Shown here piece by piece: positions 33,506 through 45,786 of a DNA stretch of 64,000 nucleotides. The stretch covers positions 16,368,001 to 16,432,000 of the forward strand of contig JBHGNT010000016.1 of assembly GCA_043228905.1 (NCBI GenBank), given 5' to 3'. Both the position numbers and the translations under genes were made by a program. The notes under the pieces were generated by a model. That model saw only the letters and a list, made by a program, of their open reading frames with translations. It ran no database searches and was not told where the DNA came from. Positions within the stretch are counted from its first letter, which is position 1. Each line of letters begins with the position of its first letter. Source of the DNA: Azolla caroliniana. Its lineage: Eukaryota; Polypodiophyta.

Positions 33506-36339
33506 CCCCCCCCTTAATGTAAGCAACCTATTTATTTGGTTTCTCTAATTTGAGTCCTATCTTCGAACAACATATCGAATGCTTTTGTTGGGGTACGGGT
33601 TTAGTGAGGAAATCAGCCCACATGGTTGTGGTTGAAGTGTATTGGAGTGAAATTTCTTTTGCTTCAACCAAGTCTCTAATAAAATGATGACTTGTTTTGA
33701 TCGGTTATCTTTGGATTTGTTGCAAGTTTTATGGTTGATTGATTGTCACAAAACACCATCATTTCCTTTAGTTCAAAGATATCAAGTTCTTCAATGATTG
33801 TCTTTATCCAAAGGTCTTCTTTTGTGATAAGAGCTGTGGCAATATACTCGACTTTAGTACTTGAAAGTGCAACGGCAGATTGTCTTTTAATTCGCCAAGC
33901 AATTGCTCCACCTGCAAAAGTGACGGGAGGTATCAATGTCCTGCCCCCAATTCGAACCTATCCAACCTAGAAGTGTACCATGCATCCATCCATTGAATTG
34001 GGACATATTCAATGATTAGAAACCTTGGTAAGTGAGAGATATATCCTTCGTATGTTGTAGATATCGAAGGACATGTTTCAAGGCTTGCGAATGGGCAATA
34101 CCTGGATTTTGCATGAATCTATATAGGAGACTAGCACTATATGATAAGTCGTGTCGAGTACAACTTACAAGGTATCTCACACTTCCAAGAACTTGTCGAT
34201 AAGGAAGGCAAGCCATGACTTGCTCCTCTTCAAATGATTTTGGAATATCATTTGTGGATAATTTGCAAGGTAGAGTCATTGGTGTGGAGATAGGTTTGCA
34301 AACCATCATTTCAAATTTCTGGAGGATTTCTTCTACTAACTTCTTTTGAGATAGAAAGAGTGTACCCTTTATTCTATTTTGTGTGACTTTGATTCCTAGG
34401 AAATGTTCTATCGGTTCGAGATCCTTGACGCAGAACTGCTCTTTTAGTTGATTGATAACTTGTAGCATGCATTTGGTGGAGTGTGAAGCAATAGGCAAAT
34501 CATCTACATATAAACCAATGATAACAAAATTGGTGTGTTCCTTCCGAATGTACAAAGTTGGCTCGGCTTGAAGGCATCTAAATCCAATAGCTTCAAGATA
34601 AGTGTGAAGTTTGTAGTGCCACATTCGAGATGATTGTTTTAATCTATACAATGATTTATGTAATTTGCATACATAATGAGGAATTGTTGAGCTTACAATG
34701 TATGGAGGTTGTTCCATATATATTTCTTCATTAAGGTCCCCATGCAAGAAGGTGGTCTTGATGTCAATATGATGAAGCTCAAGATTTAGACTTGCGGTGA
34801 CACTAAATATTAAACGCATTGGAACCATCTTCAAAGTTGGTTGCAAAAGTATCTTTGTAATCGATGCCATGGATTTGGGTAAATCCTCTTGCAACTATGC
34901 GTGTCTTCAATCTATCAAGCTTTCCATTAGAATCAAATTTCTTTGTGAGTACCCATTTGTAAGAAATAATATTCTTACCATTGGGTCGAGGCACTAAACT
35001 CCATGTGCCATTCTTTTCTAGTGCATCAATTTCCGCTTGCATGGTTGTTTGCCATTGAAGTAGTTCGGGGTTTTGTAATGCATCCTTAACTGAAGGGTGG
35101 ATTTTGTCAAAAGGGCCTTGTGGTTCGTAATTTTGAGTATATTCATTCTCTTCATCTAAATCCACCATTAGTGCTTCCATTGGATTTGTTATCTCATAAA
35201 TCTCATTTAGAGATCTATTCTTCTTTTTCTTCATAGGCGTAGGGCTTGCTATATTTTCAATTGGAGTGGTGTCACATTGAGATATATCTTTTGAAGAGGA
35301 TCTTAAAGCTTGAGTTGAATGGAGTGGAAATACTAAGGTTTGATTTGAGGGATTTGAAAAAATGGATTGTGAAAAGGTGGACTTTGAAAGGGTAGAATTT
35401 GAAAATTTTGAATTTAGAAAAGTGGCGAATATATCTTTTGAAGAGGATCCTAAAGCTTGAGTTGAATGGAGTGGAAATACTAAGGTTTGATTTGAGGGAT
35501 TTGAAAAAATGGATTGTGAAAAGGTGGATTTTGAAAGGGTAGAATTTGAAAATTTTGAATTTAGAAAAGTGGCGAAGAAAACAGAATTTTTGGTTGGGGT
35601 TTGCCAAGAATTGGTGGGAGATGAAAAGTTATAAGAGTGGTTGTTTATGCTTGGAGTAGGAGGGTCATTCCTTTCATTTCCTTTTATCTCCATCATGCCA
35701 TCACCGTCATTATTGTTACGACGTTCCACCATTATGTTGCCTTCTATTATAATTCCACCACCAACATCACTAGAATCACCATCCACTTCTCCAATGCCAC
35801 TACATGCTATGCTTGTGGTTGTGTGCATGATATTTCTATTTGGTATATTCTTAATGATCTTGATTTTATGTACCTCTTGACTCTCCTCTTCTTCTTTGAA
35901 CTCTTCTAATTGTAATGATTCTCTCATGTTGTTGACATGCTCCTTCCCATATTCACGATTATTTACATAATGTATAACGGGAATATTTTGTAAGTTTATT
36001 GGGTATTTTAGGGATAGTATTTGTTCGTAAAAAATGACGGATTGACTATATATAAATTGCTTATTTTGTGGGTTAAATAATTTATATCCCTTAATCCCCT
36101 CGGATTCGCCATATCCTACCATTATACATTTAATATTAAGGGGTCTAATTTTTTTCTTAACTTGGGAGCGACCTGACTATAAGCAATTGCCCCAAATATC
36201 TTTAAGTGTCCAACATTAGGTTTCCTACCAAACCATAAGAAAAAAGGTGTATTCAATCCGAGTACCTTGTGGGGAGATGGCTTCTTGCCAAAATCTATTG
36301 TGTAGACTGGCCACTTGAAGCATACTCCGGCTTGCATCT
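33506..36339 (-). pseudogene. copia F pol pseudogene, copy 2
   Basis: Same organisation as 11739-14572. The linker-RT part is a single 439-codon open frame (36122-34803) because codon CAA is kept where copy 1 has TAA. The RT body (34894-34016) is identical in protein to copy 1, as is the RNase H piece (33936-33676). It is still interrupted near 34800-34890 by the frameshift shared with copy 1, and by shared stops, so those lesions predate the duplication. Confidence 0.87.
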
Positions 36340-36747
36340 AGATGTGGTGAAGGGCCAGAGAGAAGAAGAATTGGAGACATCCAATTCGGACAACAGCTAG
36401 AACGAATCAAAGACAGCCAATTTAGTCGAAGAGGGTGATTCGGAAGAGCCGAATCACATGAAGGCCAAGCGAACAAGGAGACAGTTGAAGTTGGCGCTGA
36501 TATGGACGAGCCGACGAGTCGAGGGGCGCCAAAGTCGCAATAGTGAGGGAGCTGAGAATGGCCTAAAGAGCTGACAAGTTGACCACAAGGATCGAGGTGC
36601 GCAGAACCAGAGGGGTCGAGGAGCATTGGACCACAAGGGTCATAGAACGCTGGACCAGACCAAACGAGGAGCGTGAGCTAGGCGTGAGGATGTTAGGAGG
36701 AGCCGGATGGACGGACCGGCTGAAGTTAACACAAGGAGACAACCTCA

Positions 36748-37195
36748 AGTTGAGCGAGCAAGCTCAACTTGGGCCGAATCGGCTAAAGAAGCTGAGAGTC
36801 GGATCGGTTAGAGATCGATCGGCTAGACCTAGTTTAGTTGAAGAAGCTAGGAGTCGAATTGAATAGAGTTTGATCGGGTGTGCTGAGTCGGATGGAATCT
36901 GGCAAACCATTAGGAGCCTATATTCCTTTTTAGTAAATAGGAATATTATAGGCAGAGTTAGTGTTAGGCTCAGTTAATGAGCATTCAAGTACTTGTTAGT
37001 GGTTGTGTCAACCCACTCGTCAAGGCTTGTATAAAAAGTGTTCATTGAGCACAACCGATGTACAGAGAGTGGTATTATTGAATACAACTGGTCTCTCTGT
37101 CTCCCTTACACTATGTTTTCCTAATTGTTGCATTTCGAATAACCAATTGTACTCTATGTCTATCACATACGCTTCCACACACGTATTCTTTTACA
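36748..37195 (+). repeat. C-type copia LTR, copy 2
   Basis: Duplicate of 14981-15437 with a 9-base deletion and one nearby substitution. Upstream 36340-36747 is the same C-type 3' internal sequence as 14573-14980. The 97 bases after it (37196-37292) are the family B gag scrap. Confidence 0.75.
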
Positions 37196-37292
37196 AAATA
37201 GAAGACAAGCCTAGTAGAAGCGTTGTGCTAAAACTAGGAGGTGAAGGTAGAAGAGAAAGGGTCGGGATTAATGGAGGGATTGACCCCACAAG

Positions 37293-37570
37293 GTAGCCTA
37301 GACCTTTTGTATCACTTTGGAGCCTTCTTTTCGATTACTCGACTTTGTGTGTGCATTCATACCTATTGAGGGGACTTGGTTCAATGTGTCTAGTTTGTTT
37401 TACCATGGCCTCCATATGGTATTTTTGGTCTTACGTGAGATTTGGATCTCCATCGTTTAGTTTGGAAAACCATTTACTGTAACCAATTGAAATAATATCT
37501 TTCATCCTTCCTATCTTTTTATGCATATTAATTTCCATCGTTCTATATTCTCAATTATTTGGTTTTTGGT
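37293..37570 (+). repeat. 278-bp dispersed repeat, partner of 18997-19277
   Basis: Fills exactly the gap between segmental copy 2 and the family G copy B fragment. Divergence from the 19-kb copy (scattered substitutions, small indels) is much higher than that between the two segmental copies, so it was not carried in the same event. Confidence 0.85.
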
Positions 37571-40500
37571 CACCGAACTATAGGAGCAAAGGAAAACATC
37601 GGAGGAACCCACAGAGACGGTGGAGCAAGAGAAGCCCACGTGGCAGGCACTGCAGGAATGCCAGATCATGTTACCACTGGGTCGGTTCCTGCAATTAGTG
37701 CCTTGATTCACTATCGGCTTAAAATCGGCATTGGCCCCACCATGCCTCGCACCAGCTCCAGCTTTCTTCTCAAATTCGGAAGAGGGACCAATAGTGGTAG
37801 ACACGAGCAGTCCAACAATCACCGCCATTATCAAAGGACAAGAAGTATTGGGGACAATTGTCGATGGTGGATCAGGAGTAAATGTAATAAGCTTATGAAC
37901 ATGCGACACTCTAGGAATCCAAGTATAGGGACCATGCCCGTTCTGGTTGTGGATGGCGGATACCAGTTCGGTACGACCGACCGGATTGATCCGGAATTTG
38001 AAAGTGACAATCGAAGGCCATGCCTTCTGTATTTCTGCGGTGATACTCCAGTTGAACACGTAGGGAGCATATCCTCTGTTGCTGGGATGACCATGGTTAC
38101 GAACGACCCATATTAAACAAAACTGGCAGAAGAACAATATTACGTTCCGAAGGGGGAAAATAAAGGTGCGAGTACCAACACAACCTCGAGTAGGCCCAAG
38201 CAAGGAAGTGACATCGTTATATGCCGAAAGCGTGAACATGCTGGAAGGGCTTGCCGATGAAGAGGTAGATCAATACCTCGATGAGAACCTAAGGATAGTC
38301 TGCCTATTTGAAGTAGATGTTGCCAAATTGGTCTCCCCATACATCGTGCACCCGGATGATGCCAGTAAGGAGCCGGATCGAGACGCATTCCGGGAACTGC
38401 GCCAAGCACAGGAAGCCTTAGAGCAGGAGATGGCGGTATCACAATGGGTGAAAGCATCACAGTTGGAAGAAGTGAATTTAGGAACTGGGGAAGAAGCAAG
38501 ACCGGTACATGTGGCCAAAGAAATGCCACCAGAGGAGAAATCGGAAATGATAATGTTATTAAAGGAATTCCAGGATGTATTTGCGTGGTCATATGAGGAC
38601 ATGCGGGGACTGGAACCGCAATGGTATCAACACTAGATCCATTTGAGCAAGGATATGAAACCGGTAGCACAACGACGTTATCGGATGAATCCAAATTATG
38701 CAGCTAAAGTAAAGGAGGAGATCGATAAGTTGCTTCGGGTCGGTTTCATCCGGTTGGTGAAGAAGGCCACCTAGCTAAGCCCAATCGTGGTAGTACCTAA
38801 GAAAAACGGAAAAATCCGGGTTTGTGTAGATTACCGGAAATTAAACGCTGCCACTATCACCGATGCATTTCTGCTTCCATTCACGGATGGAGTCTTGGAT
38901 GCGGTAGTGGGTCATGAGGTGTATAGTTTCCTCGATGGATTCAGCGGGTATAACCAAATCAAGATGCACTCGAATGACCAGGAGAAAACAACATTTGTAA
39001 CCGAATGGGGATTCTTCGTAGCGGTCTTGATGATGTTCGGACTAAAGACAACATCGGCAACGTTCCAGCGAATCATCATGGAAATTTTCAGGGAGTTTAT
39101 CCCAACGTTTATGCAAGTGTTCTTAGATGACTTTGCGGTGTATAGCTAGAAAGGAGAACATCTTGACCATCTCCGGTTATGTCTGGAAAAATGCAGTGGT
39201 TACCGATTAAGTCTGAATCCGGAAAAATGTGTATTCGGGGTAACCAATGGCACGCTATTAGGCCATATTGTTAATAAGGACGAGATTGCGGTGGACCTGG
39301 ATAAAGTTAAAGCCATTTTGGAAGCACCGGCACTGACCGCCAAAGCTTTAAGCCGGTTTTTAGGATAGATCCAGTGGCATAGCCAAATGCTCTAATACTT
39401 GGCCGACCTTGCGACACCACTACATGCAGCCATACATCGGACCCCCTTCCGATGGACGGAATTAGAGGACAGAGCATACCAGGCGCTCAAAATAATGCTG
39501 GCCTAGACACCGGTGGTACAACCCCCGGATTGGTTGAAGGAATTTCATGTGTTTGTGGATGCATTTGATATTGTGATCGGGAGTGTGCTTATGCAACTCA
39601 CCGAACCAAAGTGGTACCGGCCGGTTTACTACGCCAGTTGGAAGCTCTCCCAAGCGGAACGGAAATATTCAACAACGGAAAGGGAAGCCTTGGAAATGGT
39701 ATACAGTGAAACGAAGTACCTCCATTACTTGCTGGGACAGAAATTTTCATTCCATGTGGATCATTCGGCATTATTGTACTTGGTCTCCAAATCATCTTTA
39801 ACCGGCAAACTAGCACATTGGACGCTGCTTCTACAGGAGTTCAAATTTGAAATCTACCATAGACCAGGAGTACAACATGCAGTAGCAGATTACTTGAGTT
39901 GGTTAGAATCTGGAGAGGTAGGCGATGGAGTCCGAGACGAGTTTCCGGATGCGCAACTGTTTAGGGTGACAATAGAAAACATGGTGGACGAGATTGTTGC
40001 CGGGGAGGACAAATGGCTGACAAATATGCATCAGTTCTTAAGTACTGGACTGCCCCCGGAAGAGCTGAACTGGGATGAGTGGAAACGGTTGGCGGTACAA
40101 AGCCGACACTTTTGTTTAGTGCAGGATACATTGTACCACAAGGGAGTGGATGGTATATGGAGAAGTGCGGTCTAGAGCAACGAAAAGGACACAATTTTAC
40201 GGGGAGCTCACTATGGAGTTGCCGGGGGATACTATGCCGACAACACTATGGCAAGGAAGATATGGCGAAGCGGATTATGGTGGCCTACAACACTGAAGGA
40301 CTCGATTTGGTATGCAAAGGAATGCGACTTATGTCAACGAATGGGCCAACCAACAATGCAAGCAAGGATGCCACACCAGCTGGTGTTACCTCTAGAGCCA
40401 TTTCAGAAATGGGGATTGGACTTTGTTGGACCCTTCAAGCCACCGGCAATGAGGACCGACAACCGGTATATTATTGTTTCAACGAACTATTGCACAAAGT

Positions 40501-41376
40501 CGGTTGAAGCAAAGGCACTGTAGGACAATATTGCGGCATCAACAGCCAAATTCCTATATGAGTACATTTGGTGCCGGTATGGATATCTGATCGAACTGAT
40601 CAGTGATCAAGGTGGACACTTCCTTGGACAAGTGGTGGAGAGCTTAATGACATTTTATGTGGTGGTGCATAAGCGGAGTACACCATATTATCCATAGGCC
40701 AACAGATTGGCCGAATCCACCAACAAGACCTTGCAGAACATCCTCCGGAAAATAGTCAATGAAAACCGGATCGACTGGGACACGAAGCTGCAAAGTGCAC
40801 TGTGGGCTTACCGAACAGTGTACAAGACAAGTATCCAGACAACACCGTTCCGGTTAGCTTTCGGATTCGAAGAGGTAATGCTGATGGAGTTTCAAATTCC
40901 AAGTTTGCGGATTCACGTCGGGAGAGGTTAAGTGAGAAGGAATCGGAAAAAATTCGGCTAGCAACATTGTGCGAACTAGCTAGCGTTCTACAATTGGAGC
41001 TCGAGCAATGACGACGGAAAGTGTTTGTCAACCACACCGAAAGGGAAATGAGAAAATGTTCGGAATTGGCAAGCCGATTCTAGTATTTCAAACCCGGATG
41101 GGCAAGATGCTGGGAAAGTTATGGTTCCGGTGGACCGGACCGTACTGGATAACTTGAGAGTTCAAAGGGTCATATCAGCTAGGAACACTGGCCATCGAAG
41201 TCTTGGAGAAGTGGGTAAACGGTTTCCGACTGAAACCGTATTATGGGCCAATGCCACAGAACCCGTTCAAACAACCTAAGGCCAGAGCAAAAATCAAACG
41301 CGGTAATCGGATAGCCGGCAACCAAGAGCAACCTACAACGGATCCGGTGTTGCCGGATATGACGGAAAAGGAATAA
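37571..41376 (+). pseudogene. pol pseudogene, family G copy B
   Basis: Protease region (37571-38110), RT (38640-39150), RNase H (39513-39900), integrase zinc part (about 40190-40350), core (40390-40760) and C-terminal module (41060-41240). From 38166 to 40931 the reading frame stays in register with G1 and is broken only by stops. TAG 38634-38636 aligns with CAG, the TAG near 38774 with TGG, and the TAG near 39367 with CAG. A frameshift follows near 40920. The RT motif FLDGFSGYNQI is intact. Confidence 0.88.
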
Positions 41377-41723
41377 CACATGTCCTTAGTAGAAAAAAAT
41401 AAAAGTAAATAAATAAATAAAATAATAATAAAAATAATAATAATAATGAACGGACACCTCGAAACGGCATGACGTCAGCCATTTAAAGCGCACCACGCAG
41501 CATACAACTTCTATATTGGTACACGACGTGCATGCGCGGGAACCAAGAAAAGGCGGCAAAGATGGGAACAAAAAGCATCCGCGTTACAGAGTCTCTCTCA
41601 TTTCGCGAACACAGAGCACTTAGCGCACAAAAGCGGATATAGGTGATCAGGCGAATGCAAGAAGCTAACGCAGGCACCCCAAAGCTTACCACCACCACTG
41701 AAGTAGATGACACACTTGAGCCC
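41377..41723 (+). promoter_or_regulatory. Spacer between pol and third ORF, copy B
   Basis: A/T-rich tract with AAT and AAAT repeats (41391-41448), then CATTTAAAGCG (about 41480) and the identical 13-bp motif GTACACGACGTGC at 41519-41531. Layout matches copies A and G1. Confidence 0.5.
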
Positions 41724-43640
41724 ATGGCGCTCTCCGAGATTGTCAAGAAATGGTTTACGCAACACGGATTGGAGGGCTTTCTCCGGATAGCATAAGCACC
41801 TCCCCACAATGAATTAGAATAGGTCGCACAAAACATCGACTTGGAGGAAATAACAGAGGAGGCGATCCGTGCCTTAAATCGGATTTCCGGAGGGGGTGGA
41901 TCTACTCTATTGAGACTCCTTCCCTAGAAACACCGATAAAGTTTTTTGGCGAATACTCCCTCGCTAGCAAAGCATACCGGACCCAAGGCGGTGACGATGC
42001 CTTATTCCGAGAAGTGGTTTGTGTGCTCCACGAGTATGGGTTCGTGCACCCCCGACCCCTGGCAATGCCTAAGAACAGAGCCAGGTTCATCATCACAACA
42101 TACGAAGGGGTGAAAGTGGATTGACCGGTAATCATAACCGATTCTCTGCGAGTGGCCATCCAGTCAGTGGTGGATGGCAAGAAGGTATGGATAGTGGTGG
42201 CCCAATGGCTCACCTTCCTTGCACCACCAATGCCGGCATTAAAGGCGAAGAAGAAGGGCCGAGCGTCGGATGCAACGCTGAACAAGCCTTCGAAGCGACA
42301 ACAACTCCTAGCCAAGCACATTCTCGGTTGGACAGAGAGTGGATCAACGCAGAAGGACGCAGAGCCGGCAAGGCAGGTAGCACAAAAGGACAAAGAGAAG
42401 CCAAGCTGGAAGAGGGAGGCAGAAACAGAGGCGCTGGTGGAACCAGAACCAGTGACGGAACTGCACATCTCACCGAGTCGACAGGCACAACAAGAACAAG
42501 ACTTGTTGTCAGAGCTAGTAGTACAACGAGGGCTTGAGGCAAGACTGGAGTCGGCCCCTTGACCAGAACTGGCGAGACTACAAGGCATCGGCAATCAATG
42601 GCTGTGTTGGATTGGAGAGCAGGTGGCCAGGGTGGTAAGTTAGATTGAAGCCGAAGAGAGAGCACAATGGGACTGGTTGTTCGCCACAATTGAGTTGGCT
42701 GCCCAAGAGGCCTTGCGGGCCAGAGAACGGGAGCAGAAGAAGTCAACAGAGGAAGAGAAACAAAAAATCGAAGAGAACCTCCGGAAGAGTCACCAAGTAA
42801 ATGACTGGTTGAAACAAGAGAAGAAGAAGTTGCTGCAAGAGAAGGATAAGCTACGCCAAATGGCAGAGGGGGAGATAGAATTTCTAAAAGAAGAACCCCG
42901 CAGCAAAAAGATTGGGAAGATCGTGCCCAAAGACAGATAAACCAAAAGTTGAAATAGAAGACGGATGAGTTTGAACGACTGCACCGGGATCACAAACACT
43001 TAGATGCGGCGGAGCATAAGAAATTAGGCACGTAGTGTGATTGGAAGCAGGAGAAGATCCACGAACTTCAGACGGAAGTAACCAAAACGATGGATGCGTT
43101 GGTGGAAGAACGGAGTAAAGAGTTTGAGTCGGCAAAGCTGTTGGAGGAAGCGACAAGAGAAAGGACGATGCTCACCCGTTAACACTATGAGGAGTTGGAA
43201 CGAGCAAAAATGGCTCTGAATAAGGTTTAGACAACTTATCAGACTCAGTTGCTAGAATATGGGGTGCAGGCACAGGCAACTGTAGGCTTGATCAAGAAAT
43301 TGAAGGAAGAAAAGCAGGCCATGGAAGACAAGTCCAAACTGGGACTTAACCGGATCCAAGACATTGTGCTGGCATGGAAAGAGCGGACAAAGACAATGAT
43401 TGATGAAAGTTCCGTACAATGGTGGTCAAGATGGGCACAACAGGCAGTGGAATTGCAGATTCTCTAAGCGGATGCTGAGAACCGGAGAAAGGCCGGTGAC
43501 AACTTCTACAAGATGGATGAGGAGAGTATTGTCACTATCCGAGAAGATTGTCTGACGACTTTTTGTCCTTGCTAGGAGAACAAATAGTTGGGATTTCAGT
43601 CCCTCTGGATGGGATATGGAGGCCTGGCAAGAGCCGGATG
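41724..43640 (+). pseudogene. Third ORF pseudogene, family G copy B
   Basis: ATG at 41724 begins MALSEIVKKWFTQHGLEGFL, matching the conserved N-terminus. Many stops and frameshifts follow. It retains the VDWPVI-like segment (with a stop), VAQWLTFLAPP (42207-42240) and a coiled-coil part (42680-43470). At the place where G1 has an amber codon, this copy has TGG. Confidence 0.8.
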
Positions 43641-43699
43641 AAGAAGACCCGGTGAGAACCGGATGATGAGGACCCGATGAGAACCGGAAAAGAGACGGC

Positions 43700-44178
43700 G
43701 AGAATCAGAAGAGAAGACATATCTGTAAATATGTTTTTGAGCAAGCCCATTGAGGCTATATTTGTAAATAGCCCTAAGTTCATATAACTATAAATATGAC
43801 TTAGGGCAATCACTTTATGTGTGGTTGTTTTTCTGGTTAGTGTTATGTTGTTGTATGTACAGAGATAGAGAGCTTAGTGAGAGAGAGAGAGACCTTGAGG
43901 AGTCTCTGTTGTAACCGCCGCCAGGCGAAGACTGTGTGCACGAGGTCGTTACCTCTGCAAATCTTTCTGTATACCTTTCTCACATAGTGATAGTTCGGAG
44001 TCTGTGGGCTCCCGTGGTTTTTCCCGTTTAGGGTTTTCAACGTAAACATCCTGTGCACTCTCTTATTGTCTGTGTGTGTACGTGTACTTACCTCCATTCC
44101 CATTTTTCAGTGTTCGATTCTAAATGAAACAATCTAAGACTCAGTTGTGGCCGAGTAATATTCCGCATATTCTTGTCA
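43700..44178 (+). repeat. MED-type copia 5' LTR
   Basis: Similar to the solo LTR at 16.8-17.4 kb (CTGTAAATATG, TTGTAAATAGCC, CTATAAATATGACTTAGGG, CTCTGTTGTAACCGCC, GTGGTTTTTCCC). It ends ...CTTGTCA three bases before a primer binding site. The left boundary is not certain. A (GA)n stretch at 43862-43892 lies in the leader. Confidence 0.7.
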
Positions 44179-44181
44179 AAC

Positions 44182-44193
44182 TGGTATCAGAGC
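44182..44193 (+). other. Primer binding site, tRNA-Met type
   Basis: TGGTATCAGAGC, the standard plant copia primer site, 15 bases before the gag ATG. Confidence 0.9.
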
Positions 44194-44208
44194 AAAACGA
44201 CATAGAAA

Positions 44209-44448
44209 ATGGAAGATTCATTCGGCGGCATGTTCAAGATCACCAGCTCCAACTATTCAATGTGGAAGTCGAAGATGAGGGATATGCTGGTGGTTAAAGA
44301 TCTTTGGTTTCCTGTTCAGTTCGGGGATGCGAGACTGGACAAGATTGATGCCACGATATGGGAGGTGATGCACATGAAGACAACAACGTACATTCGGTGC
44401 TTCATTGACATGAACCTATACAACAACTTCATTGCGTCTTTGTTGTAG
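44209..44448 (+). pseudogene. copia gag fragment (MED-type)
   Basis: Starts MEDSFGGMFKITSSNYSMWK and continues through KDLWFPVQ and FIDMNLYNNF to a stop at 44446-44448. Only the N-terminal domain remains (79 residues against several hundred in a full Gag). The rest is replaced by unrelated sequence. Confidence 0.8.
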
Positions 44449-44626
44449 ACAATAAACTATGAGAATACAGGTTGGTAACTCTGGGGAAAAACGAGCAATA
44501 AGTGGGAATAAGCAGAAGCGATCTTGACACAAGTCGGAAACCTCGATCACACGCTCTTGACCCCCTTTTTTGTTGCGTAACTCGGAATCTTCATGGCAAC
44601 GTTCTATTGCATCAGGAGATATTACT

Positions 44627-44757
44627 CAAGAATCAGAGCCTATTCATATAGTTCTTGGTAATTTAGCTTGTGTAGTATCTTTCAATATCATAAGTATTCC
44701 TTAACATTCAATTGTTCTTGGGTTGCCTTGGTTCAAACTTCATAATCCAAATATTAA
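44627..44757 (+). pseudogene. Ty3-type protease fragment, unrelated family
   Basis: The frame reads SEPIHIVLGNLACVVSFNII, a stop, then HSIVLGLPWFKLHNPNIN, typical of the flap and ILG/LPW part of Ty3 retropepsins. Too short for family assignment; it differs from families G and B. Confidence 0.6.
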
Positions 44758-44764
44758 TCATAAA

Positions 44765-45060
44765 CTATATGAAGTTGATGGCATTGTTGTTCCCGAACAT
44801 GGTGTCGATCTTCTCCCAAAGGACATCTGCATTGTTGTCATCATCAAAGTTGTTGTATAGACTCATGTCTATGAAACACATGATGTATCCTAGTGCCTTT
44901 AGATGCAACACTTCCCAAGTCGAACCTTTTACTGGTAGCCACAAATCTTTGCACACAAGCATATTTCTTATCTTTGACTTCCACACTGAATAGTTAGAGC
45001 CAATTAGCTTGAACATACCCCGAAATGAATCATCCGTTTTTCAAAAATGCTCTGATAGCA
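44765..45060 (-). pseudogene. MED-type copia gag and PBS fragment
   Basis: On the minus strand, a degenerate PBS (CTATCAGAGC, about 45047-45056), then MFKLIGSNYSVWKSKIRNML, KDLWLPVKG and ADVLWEKIDTMFG. The element's LTR begins near 45061 and is interrupted at 45098 by element B; sequence at 62016-62190 looks like its continuation. Confidence 0.75.
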
Positions 45061-45097
45061 GTTTAGTGAACACAACCAAGGCAAATGCATAATACAG

Positions 45098-45748
45098 TGT
45101 CGTGAAGAAAACTGTCCCTTAGCGTAATCGGTGCATAGCGCGCGTGAATCGGCTCTTCACGCGTGCGCGCCCTTTAATGTATATAATAGAGAATTAGGTA
45201 CAAAGGTATATCCTAGGTAGTTAGATTCCGTAGGTAGGAAGTTAATGAGGGAAACGGCTCCCTTCTTGAAGCTATAAAAGAGAGGGAGACGCGGGGAGAA
45301 GGGGGAGATATATATTATTATTGAGGAGGACGAAGTGCTGTCGGACGGAAACCGAATGCTTCTCCTCCATTCGTTCTCCATCGCTCTTCTCTGTAGGTTT
45401 TCGGGAGGCTCGCGCTGCTTCGAGGAACGCTCGTGTGCTTCCGGTAGCACCTCCATCCAATCCCCTTTCGTGCGCAGACGTGCAGGCATCTGCATCTGTT
45501 CGCCGGCCTGTTCGGTTGTAACCGCTCGCGTGCTCTGTTGTTTATTTGTCATTCATTAACATATAAAAATTCGTGTCTCTCTGTCTCTGTGTCCATTCTT
45601 GTGTTCTGTGTTGACAGGGCCGTGTCCCTGTGTTTCTTTGCTCATACGTAACCGAGCGTCTCTCTCTTTCTCTTTCCCCTTCTATCACGTGCTCTTTGGT
45701 TCAAGACCCCGGTGGTCCCGCCTCGTTTCCCCACACACGCGCGTAGTA
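45098..45748 (+). repeat. 5' LTR of element B
   Basis: TGTCGTGAAG ... GCGTAGTA, 651 bp. TATAAAAG at 45273-45280 (same offset in the 3' LTR), followed by a purine-rich leader. The end is TA rather than the usual CA. No standard primer site is obvious just after it (CAAGGCGGCAGAGG). Confidence 0.88.
45273..45280 (+). promoter_or_regulatory. TATA box in element B 5' LTR
   Basis: TATAAAAG within GAAGCTATAAAAGAGAGGG, repeated at 51615-51622 in the 3' LTR. Confidence 0.6.
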
Positions 45749-45786
45749 CAAGGCGGCAGAGGAGTAGAAGATGAGGGGGTCGGATC

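Larger units (their letters stand above)
32869..37292. repeat. Composite segmental duplication, copy 2
   Basis: Second copy of 11102-15534. It lacks the leftmost part of the LTR and has a 9-base deletion near 37090. The left 240 bases differ from copy 1 at eight sites, while the next 3.9 kb differ at only two. Left neighbour is a Ty3 LTR fragment and right neighbour is the 278-bp repeat, so its flanks differ completely from those of copy 1. Confidence 0.9.
37571..43640 (+). mobile_element. Family G Ty3-type LTR retrotransposon, decayed copy B
   Basis: Collinear with G1 from the Gag-Pol linker (G1 about 54485) to near the end of the third ORF. Both LTRs and most of gag are missing. The left end abuts the 278-bp repeat. 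The right end lies between 43600 and 43710, where a copia LTR takes over. Decayed mainly by nonsense codons. Confidence 0.9.

Noticed and set aside
45705-45720. GGTTCAAGACC in the element B LTR, B-box-like
   Set aside because: Lies within an LTR, no tRNA fold and no SINE-like structure.
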